DNA of 64,000 nt from Burkholderiales bacterium C2 (GTDB lineage: Bacteria; Pseudomonadota; Gammaproteobacteria; Burkholderiales; Burkholderiaceae_C): positions 1-64,000 of the forward strand of contig SCOI01000028.1 in the NCBI GenBank assembly GCA_005503085.1, given 5' to 3'. The notes beneath the pieces were generated by a model. The model was not told where the DNA came from and made no database searches. It was given only the letters and a program-made list of their open reading frames with translations. Both the position numbers and the translations under genes were made by a program. Positions 33,580 through 42,741 of this stretch are shown here, in pieces (the first letter of the stretch is position 1; each line of letters begins with the position of its first letter).

Positions 33580-34398
33580 TCAGCGTCCTCTGGACTGCGC
33601 TTCGTTGAGCTGCTCGCTGACGCGGCGCGCGGCGCGCAGCACCAGGGTCTCATCGAGCTGGGCCTGGGGCGCGATCGCGTGGGCGACCTCTTCCAGGTCC
33701 GCCGGCTTGTTCATCAGCACCCAGGCGATCGCCGAGATCGCGCAGATGCTGCGGCGCTGGGCCGCCTCGGGGATCAGCAGGCCGTCCTGGATCTGCACAT
33801 GGTGGCGCACGCTGGTGACCGCCGCCGGCGCCAGACCCCAGCTCTCGCACAAGGCCGCACCCAACGCGTCATGGCTGACGCCGAAGGCCGTGTGCTCCAG
33901 CTGCACCAGCTCGGCATCGGTCTGCGCGGCGCGCAGCATGGCCGGGTAATGGGCCGAGGCATGGCGGTACAGCACCGCCTTGCCGCATTCCTCGAACAGC
34001 CCGGCCGAATGCGAGGCCCAGGGATCCACACCCAGCATCTGGCCCATGCGACCCATCAAGAGGCCGCGCTGCGAGGCACGGGTCCAGACCGGCTCCAGCT
34101 CGGCGGCCGGCGGAAACGCGGCCCGCAGCCCCATTTCGAAGGTGATGGCCGCGACCTCGCGCATGCCCAGATAGGTCAGCGCCTGGTGCACGGTCTGCAC
34201 CCGGCCCTGCAGGCCATAAAGCGAGGAATTGACCGCCTTCAGCACGGCGGCGGCCAGCGCCATATCGGTCTCGACCAGGCCCGAAATCGCCGGCAGGTCC
34301 ACGTCTTCCGCCGCCATCAGCAGCGACAGCTTGACCAACACCTCGGGCTGGGTGGGGATCTCGATGTCCAGGGTACGAAGTTGTGGATCGACAGGCAT
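33580..34398 (-). CDS. HDOD-domain protein
   Basis: A 272-residue protein made almost entirely of an HDOD domain, a HD-GYP-like fold that lost the catalytic histidine-aspartate pair and usually acts in signalling scaffolds. Recognisable parts are IPTQPEVLVKLSLLMAAEDVDLPAISGLV, VLKAVNSSLYG and TVHQALTYLGMREV. The C-terminal half (HHVQIQDGLLIPEAAQ) follows the family. No receiver or other output domain is attached. The biochemical role is unknown. Confidence 0.85.
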   Translation of the reverse strand: MPVDPQLRTLDIEIPTQPEVLVKLSLLMAAEDVDLPAISGLVETDMALAAAVLKAVNSSLYGLQGRVQTVHQALTYLGMREVAAITFEMGLRAAFPPAAELEPVWTRASQRGLLMGRMGQMLGVDPWASHSAGLFEECGKAVLYRHASAHYPAMLRAAQTDAELVQLEHTAFGVSHDALGAALCESWGLAPAAVTSVRHHVQIQDGLLIPEAAQRRSICAISAIAWVLMNKPADLEEVAHAIAPQAQLDETLVLRAARRVSEQLNEAQSRGR

Positions 34399-34474
34399 TT
34401 TTTCGCTTCACCAGAAGTATGTCCGCATCTTAGCGGCACAGCGCCGTTACGGACACCATGCCTTGATCGCGGGG

Positions 34475-34505
34475 GACCGGCCCATCGCCTGCCGATGGGC
34501 CGGTC
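34475..34505 (-). terminator. Strong hairpin after tpsA
   Basis: GACCGGCCCATCG (34475-34487) and CGATGGGCCGGTC (34493-34505) are perfect 13-base complements around a five-base loop, beginning five bases after the tpsA stop. No U-run follows, so it may be a rho-independent-like pause or an mRNA stabiliser. It lies between tpsA and the HDOD gene, both leftward. Confidence 0.55.
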
Positions 34506-34509
34506 GGCC

Positions 34510-37500
34510 TCAGACCGAACCGTAGTGCAGCACCACCGTGCGCACCTGGTCAAGTCCGATGCCGGCATCGCGCTTGAGCGCGCTGAGGGCATAGGCACTC
34601 AGGACCTCGTGCCCCAGAGCCGCCACCGCCGCTGGCACCTCCACCCGCAGACCACCGGCTGCGTCGAAGCTCAGGCGCAGCACGCCGGTTTGCCGGGCCG
34701 ACAGCAGCAGCATCGCCTCGCCGCTGTAACGCAGGCCGGCCGCCTGCTCCGGCAGCGGCGTCGGTGCCTGCGAGCCCGGCAGCACCGCCAGGCTGTCGCC
34801 CAGGTCGGTCAGCAGATAGCGGCCCAGCGACTCGGGCTGGGCCGCAGCGCGCTGCGAGAACACCGGCACATCGGCACGCAGCGGCTGCTCCAGCGCCGGA
34901 GCGTCGACGGCGATGCTGTACTGGCCTGCACCGTACAGGGCCTGCTCGGTGTTGAAGCCGGCGTTGATGCCGCCGCTCACCAGCTCACCCACGACACCAG
35001 CATCAGCGCCGCTCGGGCCGGCAGCGGCGGCGCTTGACGCGGCCTGGGTACCGTTGCCGTGCTGCGGCTTGGCAAGGACCGATGTCCGCGCATCGCTGGC
35101 CGGCGGTGCGTCGATGCTGGCCTGCGCACGGAGTCCGATGCTGTCGATGCGGTAGTTGGCAGCGTCGGCACCGCTGAGCTGCACGGCGCTGATCGACACC
35201 GGCTTGTCGCGACCCGCGGATGGGTCGGCAAAGCGCCCCTGTGCGGCCACCAGCAGCTGATCGCCGGGCAGCACGCCGGCAACGCGGATCTCGCGCACCT
35301 CGGCCTCGCTATTACCGTCATAGACCTTGCCGGCGACGGCGATGTGCTCGGCAGTGAGCAGGCGCTGCGTGATGTCGCCCTTGGCGCTGCGGCTGCCGGC
35401 GTCCAGCTGGTAGTTGCCGGCATCGGCGCCGTTCAGGGCCAGCTTCACGGCCACGTCCTTGCCCACCCCGGCGTTCTTGTCGGCAAACTCGCCGCTCAAG
35501 CTCGTCGTCACCTGGTCACCCGCCACCAGGCCCTGCAGCCCGCCGCCGCTGACCGTGGCGCTCTTGTTGCCGTCATAGCCCTTGCCCGCCACCGTCACGG
35601 CACCGGCCGTGATCTGCTTGGGCGTGATGTCGGCTTTCAGGTGCAGCGTGCCGGCACCGAGCTGGTAGTTGCCGGCGTCGGCGCCTGTCAGCGCCAGACT
35701 CACGATCACGTCCTTGCCCCTGCCGGCGTTCTTGTCAGCGAACTCGCCGCGGATGTCGGCGCCCACGCTATCGCCGCCCACCAGACCGGCCAACAAGGCC
35801 GTGCTGTTGACGGTCGCGCCGCGCGTGCCGTCATAGACCTTGGAGTCGGCGCTGAGTGCGCCCACATCCAGCGTCTTGCGGCTGATGTCGCCGGCCCAGG
35901 ACTCGGCGATCATCTCGTAGCCATAGACCTGCACGGCGCCATTGCGCGCGGTGATCGTGGCGGTCTTCACATGGACCGCCTTGTTGCCCACGTTCTTGTC
36001 GGCGAACTCGGCCACGCCGTCCTTGACGCTAACGATGTCGCCATCAATGCCGGCGCTGACGCTCATCTGCTTGTCGTGCAGCGTCAGCGAGGTATTGCCG
36101 TCATAGACCTTGCTGATCGCGCCCGACAGGCCCACCACCACCTGGGCGGTCTTGCTGTAGAGCAGGCCATTGCCCGTGCCCAGCACAGTGTCGCCGACCC
36201 TGGCCTTGTATTGCTTGAAGTCGGGACTCAGGCCGCCGACCGTGTCCAGCCCAGGGTCGGCCGAGTAGATCTCCCAGCTGCCGCCGCCGGCGCTCAGTGC
36301 GGCGCTGCCGGCGCGGTTGTGAAAATTGCGCCCGGCGGCCAGCAGCAGCGGCCTGGCCACGTTGCCGGCATTGCCGGCCCGAACCGCCTGCTCCAGCACC
36401 AGATCGGCGCCGGCACCGCTGAGGCGGATATCCACGGTCTTGGAAGCTGTCACGCCCGCCAGACCGTCCGCCGCGCCGACGGTCAGCGCCCGCCCGTTCG
36501 TCAGCTTCAGATCGGCCACCTCGGCAGCCAGCTCGCCCAGCTGATGGCTGCTCGTGTTCAGCGTGGCGTCGCCGCTGCTGCGCAGCGCCAGCTTGGCGGC
36601 CGTCAGCACGCCACTCGCGCTGATGGCCTGGCCGCCGCCGGTACTCAGCGCCAGCGTGCTGCCGGTGGCCGTCACGGCGCCCTTCAGGGCCAGCGCGCTG
36701 TTCTGGGCATGCAGACGGACATGGCCCTGGTTGGCGATGGCATGGTCGGTGCGCAGCTCGCGGCCGCGAATCTCCAGCTCACCGACGGCCAGGCTCAGGT
36801 CCCCCATCGCTTCCAGCGTGTTGCGGTCACTGCCGATCACCAGCTTCTTGACGCCATTGAAGCGGGCCAGCGAACTCTGGCTCAGGCCGCCGCCACCGAA
36901 GAAGATCAGCGAGTTGGCATCCGGCGTGTCGTAGCTGATGGTCGCGGCAGCCTGACCCGACAGCTGAGTGCTGGCGTCGGCGGCGTTCAGCTGGGCGCCG
37001 CGCAGGTTCAGCGTCGCGGCGCTGTGGTTGAACTTGATCGGCGCGTTGACGCCGAGGGTCTGCCGGGCCCTCAGGTTCACCGTCGGCGCGCTGCCGGCCA
37101 TGATCTCCAAACCGGCCAGGCCGTCCACCGTGCCCAGGCCGAAGCTGCCGATGCGGTTCGGCGCAATCGTGGTGTCGCCGCCGACCTTGAGCGCCAGCTT
37201 GTTGAAGTCGAAGCTGGCGTTGCTGATCTCGGCGCCGGCGCCGGCCGTGATGGCCAGATTGGCGGCCGCCACGCCGCCGTTGATGCCCTCGACCCGCGCG
37301 CCGCTCATCAGATGCACCGAGCTGGCGGTAGTGCTGATGTCGCTGTCGAACACCAGATTGCCCCCGTCCACACGGCCTATCGCCAAGGTCGCGGCATTGA
37401 CCTGGCCGATCACCGAGTTGTTCAGGCCGGTGCCCAGGTGCAGCTCGTTGGCCGCCGTCATCTGGCGTATCGTCACCTTGCCGGCGCCACCGTTGGCCGT

Positions 37501-39993
37501 CACGGCCTTGCTGATATGGACCGTGTCGCCGGTCAGCGTGAGACCGCCGCCGGTATTGGTCAGGGTGCCGGCCGTGATGTCCACGGTCTTGTTGACCATC
37601 TCGAAATGGCCGCTCGCATTGAAGCTGAAGTCGCTGGCCACGCTGATGGTGCCGGTGCCGTCCTCACGGCCTATGGTCAGGTTCTTGATGCCCGGCAGCT
37701 TGGCCAGCGTCGTCGCCGAGGCAAAGCCGCCGGCATCGCCCAGCACCATATTGGTGGCCTTGTCATAGGGCTCCAGACGCAGGGAGGCGGTGCTGAGGTT
37801 GTTCAGCGTGGCGCCGCCCCAGTCGATGCCGCTGGCGCGCAGGGTCAGCGTGCCGCTGCCGGTGTCCAGGTTCACGCCCACATTGCCGAACCTGATCAGG
37901 CCATCGGTGTGGATGTTGGCACCGCCCTTGAAGGTGAAGGCGGTGTTGACCTCCAGGTCACCGCTGGCGCTGATGGTGCCGGCCAGGGTCTTGGGGCCGT
38001 TCGGGCCATGGCCGCCATAGGCCGCGTTCTCGTTGTCGAAGAACAGCCGGCCGGCGCCCAGCGTGATGCTGGAGTTCAGCACCACGCCCTCGTTGCCGGA
38101 GGCGATGTAGAGATTGCCGCCCCGGGTGTTGACGGGCGCATTGAGGGTGAAACTGCCACCGGTCATGGCATCGGAATCGGCCCAGATGCGCACATAGCCA
38201 CCGTTGGTGCTCAGCGAACCGCCCACCGTGACGCCATCGGCGCCGAACAGCGTGATCGAGGCGGCGCCGGGTGTGCCGCTGCCGACCTGGGTGACATCGT
38301 GGACGGGCAGACCGCCCGGATTGCTGCCGCTGCCATGGGCGATCAGCTGGGGGGCATTGTTGATACGCCCGGTGTCCCTGCCGCCGGCCACCAGCATGAT
38401 GCTGCCGCTGCCGGACACCTCGACCGTGTTGTCCTTGTTGGCAAAGCTGATGTCGCCGCCCACGCCGCCGGTCTCGACGCGCAGGCTGACGTTGTTCTGC
38501 ATGCTGAGCTTGCCGTCGCCGCCGTTCTGGTTCAAGTCAGCGAAATTGATGTTGCCGGTCGCCTGCAGCAGCACATTGGCCGACTGCGCCTCCAGGTCTT
38601 TTTCGAACACCTCGCTGCCGCCCACGCCGCCCGAGCCGCTGCCGCCGCCCTTGACCGTGATGGTGGCCGGATCCAGCAACAAATCGCCGGTGCGACCCCT
38701 CGCGGCCCGGGCGTCGGTACGGCCGCTGTAGTTCAAGGTCTGCTTGCCCGACACCTCGGCGCGGCCACCGTCACCGCCCTGGCTGCCGCCCTTCACCTCG
38801 ATCGTGCCGGCGAAGCGGGTCGCGTCGTCCGACCAGAACACCACCTCGCCGCCCTGGCCCTGCCGGCCCGCATTGGCGCGCGCCGTCACGCTGGCGTCGG
38901 CCGTCACCGTCGTGGCATTGCGCTGGCTCGCATCCTTGCCCTGCCAGCCGCCGCCCACATGGATCTGCCCGCCGCCCGCCGCGCCGCTGGCGTCCAGCGT
39001 CGCGCCGCCATCCAGCCGGATGTGCTCGCCAGTTACCTGGATACGTCCGCCCTGGCCACCGCTGGCGTCCAGCCGGCCGCCGACATGAACCTCGCCCTGC
39101 GCGCCGCCGTCCAGCACGATGCGCCCGCCCTGCTGGCTCAGGCCCTGGGCCTCGATCACTCCCTCGTTGTTCACCACGCTGGCACGCACCGCACCGGCCG
39201 CCGCCGCGCTGAGCTGCACCAGGCCGGCACTGAGCCTGCCGCTATTGCCCACATGGGCGTCCAGCGCGGCGCGCTCCACCGTCAGGCTGAGCAGGCCGTC
39301 GCCGGCAAAGTCCAGGCTGACCGCCGCGCCCGCGCCCAGCAGCGCGCTGCCGCCCGGGGCCTGGATGCTGCCGCTGTTCTCCACCTGGGGCGCGATCAGC
39401 GCCACCACGCCGCCCTCGGCCGCACGCAGCCCGCCCTCGTTGCGCACCGCGCCCGCCACCGTACCGGCCTCGAAGCGGCTGCGGCCGGCCAGGAAATCGG
39501 CATCGCTGATCGCCAGCGAGCTGGCCACCAGGCCACCCACATCGACGCTGGCGCCGCGCCCGAACACCACCCCGTTGGGATTGACCAGCCAGACCTGGCC
39601 ATTGGCCTGCAGCTTGCCGAAGATGGCGCTGGCGGCCCCGCCGGTGACGCGGTTCAGCGCCACGCTGTCGCTGCCGGGCTGGACAAACTTCACCTCGGCC
39701 TGGCTGCCGATGTCGAAGCTGCTCCAGTTCATCACCAGCTTGTGGCTGGCTTGGTCGATCTTCAGCTGGCTGCCGTTCTGGCTCAGCTGGGCCTGGCCGG
39801 CGACCACGCTGCCGCCGCTGGGCAGGGCCGCCGGGCTCTGGGCGGCCACGCCGCCGCAGGCCAGCAGGCCGGCCAGCAGCAGCGCGCCCGAGGCGCGTTT
39901 GCCGCGGCCGGCGGTGGTCTCGGCCACGGCCACATAGGCCTGGGTCCGCTCGTTCCAGATCAGTCGATAGGTGTGATTCAGCGATGAGTTCAT
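34510..39993 (-). CDS. tpsA: TpsA filamentous-haemagglutinin-type exoprotein
   Basis: A 1,827-residue secreted exoprotein of a two-partner (type Vb) system. The start at 39993 gives the extended signal peptide (ESPR) beginning MNSSLNHTYRLIWNERTQ, followed by the hydrophobic core and cleavage near AAQS (50-52). The TPS domain follows with NPNGV at 138-142, the signal for recognition by TpsB. A long beta-helical body spans ~300-1,300. Four YDG (MBG-type) repeats of ~86-90 residues end the body (KVYDG codons near 36104, 35831, 35574 and 35317). The last ~200 residues resemble no toxin domain I know. Adhesion or biofilm roles are typical of the family. Confidence 0.9.
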   Translation of the reverse strand: MNSSLNHTYRLIWNERTQAYVAVAETTAGRGKRASGALLLAGLLACGGVAAQSPAALPSGGSVVAGQAQLSQNGSQLKIDQASHKLVMNWSSFDIGSQAEVKFVQPGSDSVALNRVTGGAASAIFGKLQANGQVWLVNPNGVVFGRGASVDVGGLVASSLAISDADFLAGRSRFEAGTVAGAVRNEGGLRAAEGGVVALIAPQVENSGSIQAPGGSALLGAGAAVSLDFAGDGLLSLTVERAALDAHVGNSGRLSAGLVQLSAAAAGAVRASVVNNEGVIEAQGLSQQGGRIVLDGGAQGEVHVGGRLDASGGQGGRIQVTGEHIRLDGGATLDASGAAGGGQIHVGGGWQGKDASQRNATTVTADASVTARANAGRQGQGGEVVFWSDDATRFAGTIEVKGGSQGGDGGRAEVSGKQTLNYSGRTDARAARGRTGDLLLDPATITVKGGGSGSGGVGGSEVFEKDLEAQSANVLLQATGNINFADLNQNGGDGKLSMQNNVSLRVETGGVGGDISFANKDNTVEVSGSGSIMLVAGGRDTGRINNAPQLIAHGSGSNPGGLPVHDVTQVGSGTPGAASITLFGADGVTVGGSLSTNGGYVRIWADSDAMTGGSFTLNAPVNTRGGNLYIASGNEGVVLNSSITLGAGRLFFDNENAAYGGHGPNGPKTLAGTISASGDLEVNTAFTFKGGANIHTDGLIRFGNVGVNLDTGSGTLTLRASGIDWGGATLNNLSTASLRLEPYDKATNMVLGDAGGFASATTLAKLPGIKNLTIGREDGTGTISVASDFSFNASGHFEMVNKTVDITAGTLTNTGGGLTLTGDTVHISKAVTANGGAGKVTIRQMTAANELHLGTGLNNSVIGQVNAATLAIGRVDGGNLVFDSDISTTASSVHLMSGARVEGINGGVAAANLAITAGAGAEISNASFDFNKLALKVGGDTTIAPNRIGSFGLGTVDGLAGLEIMAGSAPTVNLRARQTLGVNAPIKFNHSAATLNLRGAQLNAADASTQLSGQAAATISYDTPDANSLIFFGGGGLSQSSLARFNGVKKLVIGSDRNTLEAMGDLSLAVGELEIRGRELRTDHAIANQGHVRLHAQNSALALKGAVTATGSTLALSTGGGQAISASGVLTAAKLALRSSGDATLNTSSHQLGELAAEVADLKLTNGRALTVGAADGLAGVTASKTVDIRLSGAGADLVLEQAVRAGNAGNVARPLLLAAGRNFHNRAGSAALSAGGGSWEIYSADPGLDTVGGLSPDFKQYKARVGDTVLGTGNGLLYSKTAQVVVGLSGAISKVYDGNTSLTLHDKQMSVSAGIDGDIVSVKDGVAEFADKNVGNKAVHVKTATITARNGAVQVYGYEMIAESWAGDISRKTLDVGALSADSKVYDGTRGATVNSTALLAGLVGGDSVGADIRGEFADKNAGRGKDVIVSLALTGADAGNYQLGAGTLHLKADITPKQITAGAVTVAGKGYDGNKSATVSGGGLQGLVAGDQVTTSLSGEFADKNAGVGKDVAVKLALNGADAGNYQLDAGSRSAKGDITQRLLTAEHIAVAGKVYDGNSEAEVREIRVAGVLPGDQLLVAAQGRFADPSAGRDKPVSISAVQLSGADAANYRIDSIGLRAQASIDAPPASDARTSVLAKPQHGNGTQAASSAAAAGPSGADAGVVGELVSGGINAGFNTEQALYGAGQYSIAVDAPALEQPLRADVPVFSQRAAAQPESLGRYLLTDLGDSLAVLPGSQAPTPLPEQAAGLRYSGEAMLLLSARQTGVLRLSFDAAGGLRVEVPAAVAALGHEVLSAYALSALKRDAGIGLDQVRTVVLHYGSV
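35130..36120 (-). repeat. Four tandem YDG-type repeats in tpsA
   Basis: Four copies of a ~255-270-base unit begin at the codons for VYDG, with matching G-E-F/ADKNAG and G-ADAGNYQL motifs in the better-conserved copies. The steps between copies are about 270, 258 and 254 bases. They encode YDG/MBG domains, extracellular modules frequent at the end of large adhesins. Copy 1 is the most diverged. Confidence 0.7.
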
Positions 39994-40022
39994 GGGAATT
40001 CCTGGTGTTGTGGGGGTTGCGC

Positions 40023-41738
40023 TCAGTAGTTCAGGCTGGCCTGCAGCCACAGGCGCGAGCGCGCGCTGCGGCCATCGGCGTCCAGGCCATTGGCCTGACG
40101 GCCGGCATTGCCGCCCACGGCACGGGCCCAGGCGGCGCGCATTTGCCAGCGCTCGGCATAGAGATTCAGACCCAGACCGACGCCGCCGAGCTGGTAGCCA
40201 TTGGCTTTGCCCGCCGCCAGGGCACCGGCCCAGGGCGAGGCATGCAGGCTGACACGGCCGCCGTCGACAAAGGCCAGGGCCTGGCCGCGCAGCCGCTCGC
40301 CGGCACGGAACTCGCGCCGCAGCTCGACGCTGCCCAGCCAGCCGGCGTCGCCGCTGCCCTCGCCGACCGCATAGGCCCGCACACCGCTGGGGCCGCCCAG
40401 GCCGAACTTCTCCGAGGAGTCCAGATTGCCGCCGGCCAGTTGCGCGCTCAGCGAGCCATAGACCGCCCAGTCGCCGGCCGCATCCAGCGCCTGCGTGCGG
40501 GCCAGCCGCAGCGAGGCCTTGCTGTAACCGCCCTGGGTGCGGGCCGTCAGGCCGTCGACGGTCTGGTCCAGCGCATTGCCGGCCAGATTGAGCTTGCCGG
40601 CGCTGCCGCCCAGCGACCACTCGGTCGAGCCGCCGGCGCCCAGCTCGTCCCAGCGGTTGCCGAACAGCGCGAACTGCAGGCGCTGCAGGCGCCGCTCGCG
40701 CAGATTGCCGCTGGCACTGTCGTCGCTGAGCTGCTTGGCCTCGATGTCGAGCTGGGCCCAGACATTGCCGGCCCGGCTGCGCTGCAGCGGGTAGCTCAGC
40801 CCGGCGCCGACGCTGCGCGCCTGGCCATGCAGGTCCAGCGCCTTCAGCTCGGCGCCGATCTTGTAGGCCAGCAGCGAGGCGCCCAGGCTCAGGCGCAGGC
40901 CCTGGGGCGTCAGCGGCAGCAGATAGCTGGCACTGGCCGCCTTGTTGCCGCTGCTGGCGCTCAGCGACAGGCCTAGGCTGTCGCCGCGCTGCAGCGGATT
41001 GGCCAGGCTCAGCAGCGCGCTGGCGCGGGCCGCGCCGGTGTAGCGGTTGCTGAAGTTGTCGAGGCTGACATTGCCGCGCAGCGCCGCGGTCGGCTCGGCC
41101 TTGACAAGCAGCCGGCTGCTGCCGGGCTCGCTGCCGCGCTCCAGGCTGGAGCGGGCGCTGACGCCGGCCAGATCGTTGATCAGCAGCAGGGCGCGCTCCA
41201 GGTCCTCACCGCGCACCGGGCCGGCCGGCAGGGCCGCCTGGGCGATGGCATGGAGCTGGGCATCGGCCACCGGGCTGCGGTTGCCCAGCTGCACCCGCTG
41301 CGGCCCGGACTCCAGACGCCCGGCCAGCACCGCGATCTCCAGCTCGCCCTCGCTGAGGTCCTGGCGCGGCAGATAGGCCCTGGCCAGCATGAAGCCCTTG
41401 GCCTGCAGCCGGCTCGTCACCCGGCCGACCAGCGCCTGCAGCTCGGCATGGCTGAGGCGCTGGCCCAGCGCGCCGGCCACCCAGGCCTGCAGCTCGGCCG
41501 CATCGGCCAGACCTTCGGCGCCGCTGAAGCGCACCCGGCTGATCAAGGCCTTGAAACCGACGTTCCGGTCCAGCGCCGTGGCCGGCGCCTCCGCGGGGCG
41601 CTGCAGGGCCGGACGGCCCGGGCCGCTGTTCAGGCGCTGCTGTTCATTGAGCAGCTGGCCGGCATCGGGCGCTGCCGCCAGGGCCATCGGGATCAGGGCC
41701 ATGCCGGCCAGACCGAACTTCTTTTTCTTGGACGCCAT
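40023..41738 (-). CDS. tpsB: TpsB outer-membrane translocator (ShlB/FhaC/HecB)
   Basis: A 571-residue Omp85-type pore that exports TpsA. The start at 41738 has GGAGG seven bases upstream, and the upstream frame is noncoding. A signal sequence (KKKKFGLAGMALIPMALAAA) precedes POTRA-like segments (residues ~60-220; VGFKALISRVRFSGAEGL, LQAKGFMLARAYLPRQDL). A C-terminal beta-barrel follows and ends GRSARSRLWLQASLNY with the expected terminal aromatic residue. The VRAYAVGEG segment is the family VRGY-like loop motif in the lid. It lies upstream of tpsA by 30 bases on the same strand, the usual order. Confidence 0.92.
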   Translation of the reverse strand: MASKKKKFGLAGMALIPMALAAAPDAGQLLNEQQRLNSGPGRPALQRPAEAPATALDRNVGFKALISRVRFSGAEGLADAAELQAWVAGALGQRLSHAELQALVGRVTSRLQAKGFMLARAYLPRQDLSEGELEIAVLAGRLESGPQRVQLGNRSPVADAQLHAIAQAALPAGPVRGEDLERALLLINDLAGVSARSSLERGSEPGSSRLLVKAEPTAALRGNVSLDNFSNRYTGAARASALLSLANPLQRGDSLGLSLSASSGNKAASASYLLPLTPQGLRLSLGASLLAYKIGAELKALDLHGQARSVGAGLSYPLQRSRAGNVWAQLDIEAKQLSDDSASGNLRERRLQRLQFALFGNRWDELGAGGSTEWSLGGSAGKLNLAGNALDQTVDGLTARTQGGYSKASLRLARTQALDAAGDWAVYGSLSAQLAGGNLDSSEKFGLGGPSGVRAYAVGEGSGDAGWLGSVELRREFRAGERLRGQALAFVDGGRVSLHASPWAGALAAGKANGYQLGGVGLGLNLYAERWQMRAAWARAVGGNAGRQANGLDADGRSARSRLWLQASLNY

Positions 41739-41760
41739 CAAAGCCTCCGCTGTTACACAT

Positions 41761-41860
41761 GGCGGCTTTATCGGGCGGCGGCAAGAGGGCGGGGTTTGCC
41801 AAAAACACCGCCTTCTTTGCTGAAACAGATAAGCGGGGCGGGCGGCGGGTTTATCGGCGC
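41761..41860. promoter_or_regulatory. Repeats in the tpsB/regulator divergent promoter
   Basis: The 202-base divergent gap holds a direct repeat of the form GGCGG-C/G-TTTATCGG at 41761-41777 and 41844-41860. Between them lies an inverted arrangement GGCGG...TTT / AAA...CCGCC (41788-41812). Such repeats in front of divergent genes are candidate sites for the adjacent AraC-type regulator. No assignment of -10 or -35 is safe. Confidence 0.35.
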
Positions 41861-41940
41861 TTCGGCCGTGCGATAGGCGACACAGCCACTCACTCGGGGG
41901 GCTGAGGCCGGTCACGCCGGCTCAACGACAATCGTGAACT

Positions 41941-42741
41941 ATGTCTCAATTTGTATCCGACGCCGCAACAGCCAGTGCCGAGCCGCCCCTGATCCTGCTG
42001 ATCGACGACGTGCCCGAGGAGCTGCGCTGGCTGACCCAGCTGCTGCGTGCGGACTACCGGCTGGCGCTGGCGCCCAGCGCCCAGGCCGGCCTGCAGCGCG
42101 CCCAGGCGCTGCGGCCCGATCTGATACTGCTGGACATCACGCTGCCCGATATGGACGGGCTGGCCCTGTGCCGCCTGCTGAAGGCCGACCCGCTGACCGC
42201 CGCCATCCCGGTGCTGTTCCTGAGCGCGCACAGCGCCCCGGACTTCCGCACCCAGTGCCTGAGGCTGGGCGCCGTCGACTACATCTGCAAGCCCTTCCAC
42301 CCCGAGGAGGTGCTGGCGCGGGTCTGCGTCCATCTGCAGCTCGCCGCGCAGATCCGCCAGGGTCGCGGCGATGCCGCCGACACCAGCGCGCCGCGCCATC
42401 CCGAACAGCCGCTGCTGCAGACCGCCATCCGCTATATCCGCGACCATCTGGCCGAGCTGCAGAGCGTCAGCCTGGTGGCCCAGCAGGTGGGCATGAGCGA
42501 GAAACGGCTGCTGGCCCTGTTCCGCAACCACCTGGGGCAGACCGTTTCGGGCTTCATCAGCGACGAGCGGGTGCGCGTCGGCCAGCGCCTGCTGGCCGAC
42601 ACCTTGATGAGCGTGCAGGACATCGCCTTCAGCGTCGGCTACAGCAACCCGGGCAATTTCGCCACCGCCTTCCGTGAACGGCATGGCTGCAGCCCGCAGA
42701 ACTACCGGGAATCGCTGCGCAAACCCAGCCTGATCGCCTGA
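41941..42741 (+). CDS. Response regulator with AraC-type DNA-binding output
   Basis: A 266-residue cytosolic regulator. The receiver domain has acidic residues in LLIDDVPEE, phospho-acceptor D65 (LILLDITLPDMDG) and K in YICKPFHPEE. The C-terminal AraC/HTH_18 module (~155-260; VSLVAQQVGMSEKRLLALFRNHLG and VQDIAFSVGYSNPGNFATAFRERHGCSPQNYR) is complete. It is transcribed together with the kinase that follows (TGATG overlap) and divergently from tpsB, so it probably controls the TPS genes. The start at 41941 gives the full receiver. Confidence 0.9.
   Translation: MSQFVSDAATASAEPPLILLIDDVPEELRWLTQLLRADYRLALAPSAQAGLQRAQALRPDLILLDITLPDMDGLALCRLLKADPLTAAIPVLFLSAHSAPDFRTQCLRLGAVDYICKPFHPEEVLARVCVHLQLAAQIRQGRGDAADTSAPRHPEQPLLQTAIRYIRDHLAELQSVSLVAQQVGMSEKRLLALFRNHLGQTVSGFISDERVRVGQRLLADTLMSVQDIAFSVGYSNPGNFATAFRERHGCSPQNYRESLRKPSLIA

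Noticed and set aside
35130-36120. Regular repeats in tpsA considered as a CRISPR array
   Set aside because: Repeat units are ~255-270 bases, diverged and in frame with YDG protein repeats; no short identical repeats or unique spacers.
35059-39987. A 1,642-codon rightward open frame opposite tpsA
   Set aside because: It is the mirror of tpsA in GC-rich DNA, with no start signal and no recognisable domain. TpsA motifs on the other strand (NPNG, YDG) are decisive.
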